In this document: piece by piece, positions 51,735 to 63,631 of the stretch | Layout: the number at the start of each line of letters is the position of its first letter | Numbering within the stretch: the first letter of the stretch is position 1 | Assembly (NCBI GenBank): GCA_902624185.1 | Contig: CACNWU010000002.1 | Coordinates: 54,962 to 118,961 of the forward strand | Reading direction: 5' to 3' | From: an uncultured Pelagibacteraceae bacterium | Lineage (GTDB): Bacteria; Pseudomonadota; Alphaproteobacteria; Pelagibacterales; Pelagibacteraceae | Length of the DNA stretch: 64,000 nt | Notes under the pieces: model-generated | What the model was told of the DNA's origin: nothing | Database searches by the model: none | The model's input: only the letters and a program-made list of their open reading frames with translations | Position numbers and translations under genes: made by a program

Positions 51735-52294
51735 TGAGAATAATTTCAGGCAGATTTAAGGGCAAAAAAATTTGCCTACCCAATGACAAAAGTACAAGAC
51801 CACTTAAAGATTTAGTAAAAGAATCGATTTTTAATGTTATTTCTCATTCAAATGAAATCGAAATAAAAATCAATAATTCAAATATCTTAGATTTATTTTC
51901 CGGCTCTGGATCTTTTGGGTTAGAGGCAATTTCTAGAGGTGCAAAGATTGTTACCTTTGTAGAAGATTACCAAGATGTTTTGGAAATTTTGATTAAAAAT
52001 ATATCTAAGCTCGATTGCCAAAATCAATGTCAAGTAATAAGGAAAAATTGTTTTGAATATTTAAATACGATTGAAAAGAATAGTCTGAAGTATGATTTAA
52101 TATTTTTAGACCCGCCCTTCAAAGAAAAAAATATCAATTCAATAATTGATAAAATTATTGAAAAAAAAATTATAAAAAAAAATGGTATAATTGTTATCCA
52201 CCGACATAAAAAAGATAATATTGATATAACAAACAAAATAAATATTTTTGACACAAGATTGTATGGTATTTCTAAAATAATTTTTGCAAATTAA
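51731..52294 (+). CDS. rsmD: 16S rRNA (guanine-966-N2)-methyltransferase
   Basis: RIISGRFKGKKI, LDLFSGSGSFGLEAISRGA, LIFLDPPFKEK. Confidence 0.94.
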   Translation: MMRIISGRFKGKKICLPNDKSTRPLKDLVKESIFNVISHSNEIEIKINNSNILDLFSGSGSFGLEAISRGAKIVTFVEDYQDVLEILIKNISKLDCQNQCQVIRKNCFEYLNTIEKNSLKYDLIFLDPPFKEKNINSIIDKIIEKKIIKKNGIIVIHRHKKDNIDITNKINIFDTRLYGISKIIFAN

Positions 52295-53460
52295 TTATTT
52301 CTTAAAATTTTGATAGTCTCTTTTTTAATCAATTCAACAGCTGGTTGATCATAAGGATTTAGTTTGAGTGCTCTTCCTAATAAAATTGTCTCGAGTATAA
52401 AGAATGTAAACAATTCTCCCAAAGTTTTTTCTTCTCTTTTTTTAACAATAAAACTTCTAAAAGGTATATTTTTCTTTTTAAAAATATTTTGAGTCGCTTT
52501 AAATTGTGCAAACATGATCTCATTTAAGCTTTTATTTTTTAAAAAAGAATGAGATCTCAAAATATCGTTTTTTTTAACATTTTTTATTTCATTATCTTCA
52601 TTAAAGAAGATGGTAAAAAAATTGTTTTTATTACCATCAAGATATAATTGCATCATACTGTGATTATCTTTCGGCATATTTGAAACTATCGGTAAAATAC
52701 CTTTGCCCTTTTTACCTAAACTTTCTGCTACTAGTTGTTGATACCAACTAAATAAATCATTAGAATTTTCATCGTAATTTATAATTATTGAATTAAATTT
52801 TTTTTTTTCATAAAAATATAATATTGAGTCTACATTTGATATTAATTTTTCTATAAATCCTCTCTTTCTAATTAAGTTATCAAATTGTTTAAATTTTTGC
52901 GGGTTTAAACCCATAAGACTTGCGGGCAACATACCTGTTTCAGATAAAACGGAATATCTACCCCCTATAAAATTTCTATGTTCAACTATTTCACTTTTCA
53001 TTTTATGTGCGATATGTGTTAAATAATTTTTTTTATTTTCAGTGATGAATAATGTATTTTTTTTTAAATTATCTAGATTAAAATTAACTATAGTTTCAAG
53101 CGTATTTCCAGATTTTGAAATAACAATATTTAATCTGGATATTTTTGTTTTTTTATCATTTTTAAAATCAAAATTATTGACAAACTCAAATTTTTTTTTA
53201 ATTTTTTTTTTAAAAAATGAATGGATGGCTTCAGCTCCAAGAATTGACCCTCCCATTCCAAAAATTCTAAAATTATCAAATTTTTTGAATTTTTTAATTT
53301 GTCTTAAATTATATGAGTATTTATAGTTCTCTCTTAAACTTAACAGAGTAGGTTCTAAGTTATTTAGATAATTTTTTTTGAGTTTATTCCAAATAAAATT
53401 TACTTTGGACTTCTTTTTAATTTTTTGGAAACCTTTAAACTCGATATTTCTAGAGAACAT
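52291..53460 (-). CDS. pgi: Glucose-6-phosphate isomerase (divergent)
   Basis: FGMGGSILGAEAIHSFF, ISKSGNTLETI, GGRYSVLSETGMLPA, LNPYDQPAVELIK. Confidence 0.88.
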   Translation of the reverse strand: MFSRNIEFKGFQKIKKKSKVNFIWNKLKKNYLNNLEPTLLSLRENYKYSYNLRQIKKFKKFDNFRIFGMGGSILGAEAIHSFFKKKIKKKFEFVNNFDFKNDKKTKISRLNIVISKSGNTLETIVNFNLDNLKKNTLFITENKKNYLTHIAHKMKSEIVEHRNFIGGRYSVLSETGMLPASLMGLNPQKFKQFDNLIRKRGFIEKLISNVDSILYFYEKKKFNSIIINYDENSNDLFSWYQQLVAESLGKKGKGILPIVSNMPKDNHSMMQLYLDGNKNNFFTIFFNEDNEIKNVKKNDILRSHSFLKNKSLNEIMFAQFKATQNIFKKKNIPFRSFIVKKREEKTLGELFTFFILETILLGRALKLNPYDQPAVELIKKETIKILRNN

Positions 53461-53786
53461 TATTTTTTCTTAATCTGATCTAGAACAAAATCTTCTGCTG
53501 AGCTGTCACCACTTTTTTTTACTTTTTTATTTTGAAGACCGCCACTGATATTCAAAATATTTTCAATTTGAGTTTCTTCCTCTAATTTTAAAAGTTCATC
53601 CTCATAAAGTTCATCCTCTGGGCTGGGAAGATCCATAAAATTTGGAGGTAAAACTAATGGATTTTTTTTTTGAACTAAAAACTCATCACTATTTTCATTT
53701 TTTTTCCCACTTAAACCATCCTTTATAGACTGACAAGAGGTCAAAAATATTGCAAATAAAATTAAAAATAAATTAATTTTTTTCAT
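53460..53786 (-). CDS. Small lipoprotein, DUF3035-like
   Basis: MKKINLFLILFAIFLTSCQS (LTSC lipobox); KKNPLVLPPNFMDLPSPE. Confidence 0.72.
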   Translation of the reverse strand: MKKINLFLILFAIFLTSCQSIKDGLSGKKNENSDEFLVQKKNPLVLPPNFMDLPSPEDELYEDELLKLEEETQIENILNISGGLQNKKVKKSGDSSAEDFVLDQIKKK

Positions 53787-54264
53787 AAGATCGATTTTTA
53801 AAAAAAATTTCAGCTATAATAAGGCAAAAAACTCCCATTGAAACAAATATATCTGCAATATTAAATACAAACCAATGGAAATTTGAGATATGAAAGTCTA
53901 TAAAATCTGGCACAGAAGAGTAACGCACCCTATCGATAAAATTGCCAAATCCACCACCAAAAATTAATATATAGAAATAAGAAATATAATTTTTAGTTTT
54001 TATCAAAATTACAAATATTAAAGCTAAAATTAAAAAAATTATGATTGTTATTATATTGTAAAAAAAATTATCATTAAAATTTAACAGTCCAAAACCTATT
54101 CCATCGTTCCATATAAGCTGAATATTTAAAAAGCTTGTTAAATAAAGTGGATTGTTTTGATTTTCAAAAAAATTTATTACATAGTATTTTGAAAATTGAT
54201 CTAAGCAAAAAATCAAAATAATAATAGAAAATTTAATTAAAAAATTTTTTAAACTTTGACTCAT
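53773..54264 (-). CDS. lspA: Lipoprotein signal peptidase
   Basis: FCLDQFSKYYV, GGGFGNFIDRVRYSSVPDFIDFHI, FNIADIFVSMG. Confidence 0.95.
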   Translation of the reverse strand: MSQSLKNFLIKFSIIILIFCLDQFSKYYVINFFENQNNPLYLTSFLNIQLIWNDGIGFGLLNFNDNFFYNIITIIIFLILALIFVILIKTKNYISYFYILIFGGGFGNFIDRVRYSSVPDFIDFHISNFHWFVFNIADIFVSMGVFCLIIAEIFFKNRSYEKN

Positions 54265-54275
54265 TTATTTTGCAA

Positions 54276-56987
54276 TCAATGCCTTGCACATTTATTTTTA
54301 TTAATTTTCCAACATACAGGACATTTTTCCCCTAAAGCCTTTTTTGTGGAAACTTTTATTTCATCATTAGAACTTTTTTTTACTTTAGCTTCTGATGTTA
54401 TGCATAATTCAGCAAAATCAATATCTTTATAAAAGTCAAAAATTTTTTCATTTAATTCAATTTCTAAAGATGCCTCTAAACTAGATCCTATTTCTTTATT
54501 AGACCTTTTTTCTTCTATACTGATATTACAAATATCCCTTATTTTAATTAATTCTTTCCATTTTTTCTCAACTTCGAGGTTTTCAATTTTTTTTGGTAAA
54601 TTTAGAAAATTTTCTAAATGAATACTTTTTTTATTTTTGGATACAAGTTGATAAATTTCTTCTGTGGTAAAAGCTAGTATTGGCGCAAACCATTTCAATA
54701 GGATGTTTAATATTACATTTAATAATATTAAAGTTGATTTTCTTTTTTCTGAATTTTTTTGATCACAGTACAAAGTATCTTTTCTTATATCAAAGTAGAA
54801 TGCTGATAAGTCAACTGTACAGAAATTTAACAACTCTTTATACAAATTATGGAAATCATAATTTTTAAAATATTTTTCAAAATTTAAATTTAAAGTATAA
54901 ATTTTATGAAGCATAAATTGCTCTAGTTCTGGTAAATTTTTTAGATTTATTTTTTCTAAATCGATTTCTTCAAAATTGTCATTTAAGTTTCCAAGTAAAT
55001 ATCTAAAAGTATTCCTTATTTTTCTATATGATTCGGAATGTTGATCTAGTATTGAATAGTCTATTCTTAAATCCTCTGCATAATTTGATGAAGCTACCCA
55101 AATTCTAAGTATATCAGCTCCATATTTTTTTAAAATATCTTCTGGAGCAATTACATTTCCTAGTGACTTTGACATTTTTAAACCTTTTCCATCAACAACA
55201 AATCCATGAGAAAGGATTGACTCAAAAGGTGCTCTTCCTCTAGTGCCACATGATTCTAATAAAGAGGAATGAAACCAGCCTCGATGTTGATCTGAACCTT
55301 CCAGATACATTGATGCTGGCCATTTCAAATCCTTTCTTTTTTCTAAAACAAATGAGTGAGTAGAACCACTATCGAACCATACCTCGACAATATCGCTCAA
55401 TTTTTCAAATTCGTCTGCATTATATTTTTCACCTAAAAATCTTTGCGGATTATCTGAAAACCAACAATCAGACCCCTCCTTTTCATAAATTTTTGCAATA
55501 TTTTCGAAAACTTCATCATCTACTAAAATTTCTTTATTTTTTTTACTTACAAAGATTGGTAAAGGAACTCCCCATACTCTTTGCCTTGATACACACCAAT
55601 CGGGTCTTGTTTCGATCATAGATTTCAATCTTTCTTTTCCTTTGCTAGGATAAAAAGTTGTCTCGTCAATTGCCTTGAGAGCTTTATCTCTTAATTTATG
55701 ACTCTCCATAGAAATAAACCACTGTGGTGTTGCCCTATGGACTAATGGAGCTTTTGATCTCCATGAATGTGGATACGAATGAGTTAATTTTCCGTTCGAC
55801 AAAAGTTTTTTTTGTTCTTTAAGTCTTTCTATAACAATTGGATTTGCTTTAAAAATATGAATTCCCTCAAATAGTAAAATATTTTTTGTATATTTTCCAT
55901 CATCGTCAACTGACTCAATTGCTTTCATTCCATTCTTTAAGCAAAGATTAAAATCATCTGGTCCATGACTTGGTGCACAATGAACTATTCCTGTACCCTG
56001 TTCAGTAGTTACAAATCTTGCTTCCAAAAGAGGAACATCATAAGTGAATCCCAGTTCTGAAAAAGGGTGATGACATATAGTTTGTTTTAACTCTTTTCCC
56101 TTAATGTTTTTAATTATTTTGAACTCTTTGATTTGACAATCTTTAATAGTAGAATCTAAAAGTTTTTCTGCTACTAAAATTTTTTTATCTTTAAAATCTC
56201 CATCATCATTTAATTTAACTATTAAATAATCCAAACTCTCATTGTAAGCTAAAGCTCTATTAGCTGGTATGGTCCACGGAGTTGTCGTCCAAATAATAAC
56301 ATCAGCTCCATCAAGTTCTTTAATATCTGTTTTCTTAACAGTAAATGCTGTGTAGATAGTATCAGAAGTATGATCTTGATATTCAACTTCAGCGTCTGCA
56401 AGAGCAGTTTTTTCTACAGTTGACCATAAAACTGGTTTAAAACCTCTATATAAACTTCCCTCTTTTAGAAATTTTCCAAGTTCTCTGACAATTTGAGCTT
56501 CCGCATCATAACTCATTGTAGAATAATAATTTTCCCAGTCTCCAACAACTCCAAGTCTTCTAAATTGTTTCTTATGTACCTCAATCCACTTTTCAGCAAA
56601 AACTCTACATTCTTTTCTAAACTCAACTATAGGAACTTCATTCTTATTTTTTTTACTTTTTTTATATTGCTCCTCTATCTTCCATTCGATTGGCAAACCA
56701 TGACAATCCCATCCAGGGACATAAACAGAATCTTTCCCGTTCATTTGATGAAATTTTACAATTATGTCTTTGAGAATTTTATTTAAAGCTGTCCCCATAT
56801 GAATATTGCCATTTGCATATGGAGGTCCATCGTGAAGAATAAATTTTTCTTTGCCTTTTCTTGATTTTCTTAGTTGCTCATAAAGATCAATCTTTTCCCA
56901 AAGCTCCAAAATTTTAGGTTCTTTAGAAGGCAGATTTGCTTTCATAGAAAATGCAGTTTTGGGAAGATTTAATTGCTCTTTACTCAT
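54276..56987 (-). CDS. ileS: Isoleucyl-tRNA synthetase
   Basis: HDGPPYANGNIHMGTALNKILKD, WDCHGLPIEWK, GLKMSKSLGNVI. Confidence 0.97.
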   Translation of the reverse strand: MSKEQLNLPKTAFSMKANLPSKEPKILELWEKIDLYEQLRKSRKGKEKFILHDGPPYANGNIHMGTALNKILKDIIVKFHQMNGKDSVYVPGWDCHGLPIEWKIEEQYKKSKKNKNEVPIVEFRKECRVFAEKWIEVHKKQFRRLGVVGDWENYYSTMSYDAEAQIVRELGKFLKEGSLYRGFKPVLWSTVEKTALADAEVEYQDHTSDTIYTAFTVKKTDIKELDGADVIIWTTTPWTIPANRALAYNESLDYLIVKLNDDGDFKDKKILVAEKLLDSTIKDCQIKEFKIIKNIKGKELKQTICHHPFSELGFTYDVPLLEARFVTTEQGTGIVHCAPSHGPDDFNLCLKNGMKAIESVDDDGKYTKNILLFEGIHIFKANPIVIERLKEQKKLLSNGKLTHSYPHSWRSKAPLVHRATPQWFISMESHKLRDKALKAIDETTFYPSKGKERLKSMIETRPDWCVSRQRVWGVPLPIFVSKKNKEILVDDEVFENIAKIYEKEGSDCWFSDNPQRFLGEKYNADEFEKLSDIVEVWFDSGSTHSFVLEKRKDLKWPASMYLEGSDQHRGWFHSSLLESCGTRGRAPFESILSHGFVVDGKGLKMSKSLGNVIAPEDILKKYGADILRIWVASSNYAEDLRIDYSILDQHSESYRKIRNTFRYLLGNLNDNFEEIDLEKINLKNLPELEQFMLHKIYTLNLNFEKYFKNYDFHNLYKELLNFCTVDLSAFYFDIRKDTLYCDQKNSEKRKSTLILLNVILNILLKWFAPILAFTTEEIYQLVSKNKKSIHLENFLNLPKKIENLEVEKKWKELIKIRDICNISIEEKRSNKEIGSSLEASLEIELNEKIFDFYKDIDFAELCITSEAKVKKSSNDEIKVSTKKALGEKCPVCWKINKNKCARH

Positions 56988-57916
56988 TTTGTTTTTTTTG
57001 CCACTAGAAGATCTCTTTTAATTTGTTTTTTAAGTTGACTTACATTTTTGAACTTTTTCTCTTTTCTTATAAATTTTAAAAACTCAACTGTTAAATACTT
57101 ATTATATAAATTTCCAGAAAAATTAAATAGATGAACTTCCAATAGTATTTTTTTGCCATTAAAAGTTGGTCTATATCCTAAATTCGCAATACCTTTAACA
57201 TATTTTGTATCTCTTTGAATTTTTACTTTAACAGCATAAACACCAGGACAGCCTAAAACATAATCCTTAATATCAATATTAGCAGTAGGGAAACCAATTT
57301 TTTTTCCAATTTGTCTTCCCTTTTTAACAATCCCCTCTACAGTCCAACTTCTATCTAAAAGTTTATTTGCTGCAACTAAATTGCCTTTTTGTAAAAAATT
57401 TCTAATTAAAGTAGATGAAATAACCTTTTTTTTTATTTGTAAAGGTTTTGGCTTAACAATTTTATAATTGAATGAATTCTCATATTCTATTAATTGTCCT
57501 ACATCTCCTTCTCTTTTATTTCCAAATCTAAAATTATTACTTACAAAAATAAATTTAGCATTCATTTTTTTTGCTAATATCTTTTTTATAAAGTCAATGG
57601 ATTTTGTTTTAGAAAATTTTTTATCAAATTTTTTTATAATTACGAAATCAACATTATATTTATTTAAAAGATCTATTTTTTGTTTCTTGTTGGATAACCT
57701 AAAATTTTTAATATTCTTATTAAAAAACATTTTTGGCATTGGTTCAAAAGTTAAGACCCCAACTTTTAAAGAGTATTTTTTTTTATAATTTTTTGCTAAA
57801 GCAAATAATTTCTGATGGCCTAAATGAAGTCCATCAAAATTACCAATCAGAATAATTGAGCCTTTATGCTGAGGTTTAATATTGAAATTTGTGTAAAGAT
57901 GAGTTGATTTTACCAT
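56984..57916 (-). CDS. ribF: Bifunctional riboflavin kinase/FAD synthetase
   Basis: IGNFDGLHLGHQKLF, SSTLIRNFLQKGNL, GRQIGKKIGFPTANI. Confidence 0.95.
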   Translation of the reverse strand: MVKSTHLYTNFNIKPQHKGSIILIGNFDGLHLGHQKLFALAKNYKKKYSLKVGVLTFEPMPKMFFNKNIKNFRLSNKKQKIDLLNKYNVDFVIIKKFDKKFSKTKSIDFIKKILAKKMNAKFIFVSNNFRFGNKREGDVGQLIEYENSFNYKIVKPKPLQIKKKVISSTLIRNFLQKGNLVAANKLLDRSWTVEGIVKKGRQIGKKIGFPTANIDIKDYVLGCPGVYAVKVKIQRDTKYVKGIANLGYRPTFNGKKILLEVHLFNFSGNLYNKYLTVEFLKFIRKEKKFKNVSQLKKQIKRDLLVAKKTK

Positions 57917-58731
57917 TTTAATTCTGATTGCATATAATTGCAGATTGCTTCATAAGATTTTGAAATATTTTCTATGCCTTTTTCTTTAATTTCGTTTTTG
58001 TGAATTCCATTTGAGATAAGTAAAGAGTCAAAGTTTAAAAGGTTTGCCCCCTTTATGTCTGTATTTAAGTTATCTCCAATTGATAATATTTTTTTATTCT
58101 TATTATCAAATGATTGGTTATAAACTTCTGGATAAGGTTTACCAAAATATATGACTTCTCCCCCCATTTTTTCAAAAACCATTGCAACGGAACCTGCACA
58201 TAATTCCCTTTGATTACCCCTATCCACGATTAAATCTGGATTAGTGCAAATCATTCTTTTTTGAATATTTTCTTCGAATAAATTTTTGTAATAATTAAGA
58301 TCTTTATCATGATCATCAAATAATCCAGTGCACAATATATATTCACTGTTTTCTATCTTTTCTGTTTTCATTTTTTTAAAATCTTTAAACAAATCAAAGT
58401 CCCTAGGAGGGCCAACATGAAAAAAAAGTTTGTTAAATAAATTTTTTTTCAAATAATTTAAGGCTGCTTCTCCTGAGGTAAAAACGTGATCTCTAATTTC
58501 TTTTTCCATACCCAGTTTCTCCAAGAAAGACTTTACTGCACTATTTGGTCTAGGTGCATTAGTAAGAAGAATGTAATCTTTATTTTTTTTTTTTATCTCC
58601 TTTAAGGTCTTGATGGCCTCAATATGAAGTGAAACCCCATTATGGACCACTCCCCATAAATCAACATAAAATAATTGATAGTTGTCAGCAATTGAACTAA
58701 GTCCCTCTTTGTCTAAATTTTTAGTCATCAA
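57910..58731 (-). CDS. HAD-superfamily hydrolase, class IIA type
   Basis: FYVDLWGVVHNG, LLTNAPRPNSAVKSFLEKLG, IGDNLNTDIKGANLLNFDSLLI. Confidence 0.9.
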   Translation of the reverse strand: MMTKNLDKEGLSSIADNYQLFYVDLWGVVHNGVSLHIEAIKTLKEIKKKNKDYILLTNAPRPNSAVKSFLEKLGMEKEIRDHVFTSGEAALNYLKKNLFNKLFFHVGPPRDFDLFKDFKKMKTEKIENSEYILCTGLFDDHDKDLNYYKNLFEENIQKRMICTNPDLIVDRGNQRELCAGSVAMVFEKMGGEVIYFGKPYPEVYNQSFDNKNKKILSIGDNLNTDIKGANLLNFDSLLISNGIHKNEIKEKGIENISKSYEAICNYMQSELKW

Positions 58732-58797
58732 AAATATCTATAACCCATAAAACCCTTAATTTCCTATCTTTTTTAATGAACTTATTTCTAACTATAT

Positions 58798-58825
58798 CTT
58801 GAAATAGTACATCCAATCTCTATAT
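58798..58825 (+). promoter_or_regulatory. Candidate heat-shock (sigma-32/RpoH) promoter of groESL
   Basis: CTTG(58798-58801)-N18-CTATAT(58820-58825), 27 bp upstream of groES ATG; close to the alphaproteobacterial RpoH consensus. Confidence 0.5.
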
Positions 58826-58851
58826 GAGTTCCATATTATATAGGAGAATTT

Positions 58852-59142
58852 ATGAAATTTAGACCATTACACGATCGAGTTTTAATCGAAGTTTTAGATA
58901 GTAACGAAAAGACAGCTGGTGGAATAATAATACCAGATACTGCACAAGAAAAACCCCAAGAAGGTAAAGTTGTTGCAATTGGTGGGGGTGCAAAAACTGA
59001 AGACGGAAAAACTATTCCAATGGATGTAAAAGTTGGTGACAAAGTTTTATTTGGTAAATGGTCTGGAACAGAAGTTAAAATTGATGGAAAAGAATATAGC
59101 ATAATGAAAGAGTCTGACATTATGGGTATTTCAAGTAAATAA
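58852..59142 (+). CDS. groES: Co-chaperonin GroES
   Basis: [35 protein letters not shown]. Confidence 0.98.
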   Translation: MKFRPLHDRVLIEVLDSNEKTAGGIIIPDTAQEKPQEGKVVAIGGGAKTEDGKTIPMDVKVGDKVLFGKWSGTEVKIDGKEYSIMKESDIMGISSK

Positions 59143-60828
<1,686 letters not shown>

Positions 60829-60854
60829 AGCCCCCAAACAAAAATTTAAAATTT

Positions 60855-60884
60855 AAAGGCCATCTTTTGATGGCCTTTTTTTTT
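60855..60884 (+). terminator. Intrinsic terminator after groEL
   Basis: AAAGGCCATC-TTTT-GATGGCCTTT hairpin followed by T run. Confidence 0.92.
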
Positions 60885-60904
60885 GGATCAATTAAAATAG
60901 AATT

Positions 60905-61021
60905 ATGTCAAAAAGATACAGTGGTAAATCTTTTAAAGATTCGAGCTTAAATAAGAAACCAAGACTAAGCTTTAAAGAAAAAAGAAGATTAAAAAGAGAA
61001 AAGACAAAAAAAACGAAATAA
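60905..61021 (+). CDS. 38-aa very basic small protein; absent from the ORF track
   Basis: MSKRYSGKSFKDSSLNKKPRLSFKEKRRLKREKTKKTK, open ATG-TAA frame between groEL terminator and typA. Confidence 0.55.
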   Translation: MSKRYSGKSFKDSSLNKKPRLSFKEKRRLKREKTKKTK

Positions 61022-61107
61022 CACCATATTTATTACCAAATATTATTGTTTAAGTAGATTTTTAAGAGTTTTCAAAAAAAGAAATTAATGTATAAGAGCC
61101 AGAATTT

Positions 61108-62934
61108 ATGAGTAAAAATATTAGAAACATCACCATTATTGCACACGTTGACCACGGTAAAACTACATTAATCGATAACCTTATGAAACAAAGTGGTTCG
61201 TTTAGAGAAAATGAAGTTGTGGATGAAAGATTAATGGATTCTGGAGAATTAGAAAAAGAGAGAGGAATTACAATTTTAGCTAAACCTGCATCAATAAATT
61301 GGAAAGATTCTAGAATAAATATTATTGATACTCCAGGACACAGAGATTTTGCTGCAGAAGTTGAAAGAGTTTTAAGTATGGCTGATGGAGCTTTGCTATT
61401 AATTGATTCTGCTGAAGGTGTTATGCCTCAAACGAAATTTGTTTTATCTAAAGCTTTAAAACAAGGATTAAAACCAATCGTTGTTATAAATAAATTAGAT
61501 AAAACTGACCAAAGAGCAAACGAGGTTCTAGATGAAACGTTTGATTTATTTGTAAGTTTAGACGCGAATGAGGATCAGTTAGATTTCCCAGTTTTATATG
61601 CAAGTGGAAGATCTGGATGGGCAGATAAAGAAGTTGATGGACCTAGAGAAAATTTAAATCCTCTTTTAGATCAGATTATAGAACACGTTAGTCCAGCAGA
61701 CTTAGATAAATCAAAACCTTTTGCTATGCTATCTACGCTATTATATGCAGATAGTTTTTTAGGAAGAAGTTTGGTAGGAAGAATTGCACAAGGCACAGCT
61801 AAGGCAAATCAATCTATTAAAGCAATTAATTTAAAAGGTGAAAAAGTTGATGAAGGACGATTAACTAAAATTTTTAGATATGAAGGAACAAAAAAAGTTC
61901 CTATTGAAGTTGGTGAAGCAGGAGACATTGTTGTAGTCGCTGGTTTAGAAAAAGCAAATGTAGCAGACACAATTTGTGATCTTGAAGTTGAACACCCAAT
62001 AGAGGCAACTCCTATTGATCCACCAACCATGTCAATTACGATAACTGTTAATACATCCCCACTCGCAGGAACAGAGGGTAAAAAACTTACTAGTACCCAG
62101 ATCAGAGACAGACTGGTTCAAGAAGCACAAAATAACGTTGGAATTACATTTTCTGAAAATAAAGAAAATGATTCATTTGTAGTAAGTGGTCGGGGTGAAC
62201 TAATGTTAGAAATTTTACTCACTCAAATGAGAAGAGAAGGTTTTGAGATGACAGTGAGCCCTCCAAAAGTTTTATATAAAAAAGATGAAAATGGTAATAA
62301 ATTAGAACCAATTGAAGAAATTACTATGGATCTTGACGAAGAGCATTCATCAAAAATAATTGATTCAATGAACAAAAGAAAGGGTAAATTAATTGAATTA
62401 AAAGACACAGGTAAAAATAAAAAACGACTTATATTCCACGCGCCTACAAGAGGTTTAATGGGATACACAAGTAGATTCTTAACTCTTACTAAAGGAAACG
62501 GTGTGATAAACAGAATTTTTTATGCATATGGGCCATTTGAAGGAGATATGGAAGGAAGAAGAAATGGTGCATTAATTTCAATGGAGCAAGGTAAAGCCGT
62601 TGCATTTGCAATATTTAACCTGCAGGCAAGAGGTGAAATGTTTGTTACACACAATGATCCAGTATATCCAGGGATGATTGTTGGATTATCACCTAAACCA
62701 GGTGACATGATCATTAATGTAATGAAAGGTAAAAAATTAACAAATATGAGAACTCAAGGAACTGACGAAAACGTTGTGTTAACACCAGTTAGAAAAATGT
62801 CAATTGCAGAACAATTAAGTATGCTGAATACAGATGAGGCTTTAGAAATTACACCAGAGTCTTGTAGATTAAGAAAAGCTATTCTTGATCCTCACGAGAG
62901 AAAAAGAAGTGAAAAATCTGGCGCTGCAGCCTAA
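61108..62934 (+). CDS. typA: Ribosome-associated GTPase TypA/BipA
   Basis: IIAHVDHGKTTLIDNLMKQSG, ERGITILAK, DTPGHRDFAAEVERVL, C-terminal BipA domain. Confidence 0.97.
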   Translation: MSKNIRNITIIAHVDHGKTTLIDNLMKQSGSFRENEVVDERLMDSGELEKERGITILAKPASINWKDSRINIIDTPGHRDFAAEVERVLSMADGALLLIDSAEGVMPQTKFVLSKALKQGLKPIVVINKLDKTDQRANEVLDETFDLFVSLDANEDQLDFPVLYASGRSGWADKEVDGPRENLNPLLDQIIEHVSPADLDKSKPFAMLSTLLYADSFLGRSLVGRIAQGTAKANQSIKAINLKGEKVDEGRLTKIFRYEGTKKVPIEVGEAGDIVVVAGLEKANVADTICDLEVEHPIEATPIDPPTMSITITVNTSPLAGTEGKKLTSTQIRDRLVQEAQNNVGITFSENKENDSFVVSGRGELMLEILLTQMRREGFEMTVSPPKVLYKKDENGNKLEPIEEITMDLDEEHSSKIIDSMNKRKGKLIELKDTGKNKKRLIFHAPTRGLMGYTSRFLTLTKGNGVINRIFYAYGPFEGDMEGRRNGALISMEQGKAVAFAIFNLQARGEMFVTHNDPVYPGMIVGLSPKPGDMIINVMKGKKLTNMRTQGTDENVVLTPVRKMSIAEQLSMLNTDEALEITPESCRLRKAILDPHERKRSEKSGAAA

Positions 62935-63578
62935 TCAAACAGTTTATCAACTAAATATAAACCTAAGGCTACACAAGGACCTATTCCAAAGGCAAATAAT
63001 AAAGTTCCTATTCCAACTGTCCCTCCTAAATACCAGCCAATACTTACAACCGTAATTTCTAAAATTGCTCTAACCAAAGCTATAGGTAAATCTGTTTTTT
63101 TTTGTAAACCTACCATTAAACCATCTCTTGGGCCTGCTCCTAAATTAGAGACTAAATAAATACCACCCCCAATCCCAACTGTAATTACTGAAACTATCGC
63201 TAAGATTAATTGGTTAAAATAATTAGAAGGCGTTGGAATAAATTTTATACAAAGATCAATCATTAGCGCAATTATTAAAGCATTTAAAATAGTTGCCATA
63301 CCAAGTTTTTGATCAAGTGGTATCCACAAAATTAAAACGCATATACTTATAAAAAGTGTAATCATACCAATACTAAGATTTACATTAAGAGAAATACCTT
63401 GCGCTAAAACACTCCAAGGAGAAGCTCCTGTAAAAGAAACAATTAACAATCCTTCACCCAATCCAAACAACATTAAACCAAAACAACAAAAAAATAATGT
63501 CGAAAATTTTGGTTTAAAATTATATGTTTTTTCAGAGCTCCAGTTTACTTTTGGTATTTTCTTTATTTTTAAAAACAT
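62931..63578 (-). CDS. YczE/YitT-like multi-TM membrane protein
   Basis: GLGEGLLIVSFTGASPWSVLAQGIS, GGIYLVSNLGAGPRDGLMVGLQKKT. Confidence 0.78.
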   Translation of the reverse strand: MFLKIKKIPKVNWSSEKTYNFKPKFSTLFFCCFGLMLFGLGEGLLIVSFTGASPWSVLAQGISLNVNLSIGMITLFISICVLILWIPLDQKLGMATILNALIIALMIDLCIKFIPTPSNYFNQLILAIVSVITVGIGGGIYLVSNLGAGPRDGLMVGLQKKTDLPIALVRAILEITVVSIGWYLGGTVGIGTLLFAFGIGPCVALGLYLVDKLFD

Positions 63579-63631
63579 TTTTTTGATAAACTACTTCTAT
63601 TATAGGAAAAGTCTATTAATGTAATCATTAA

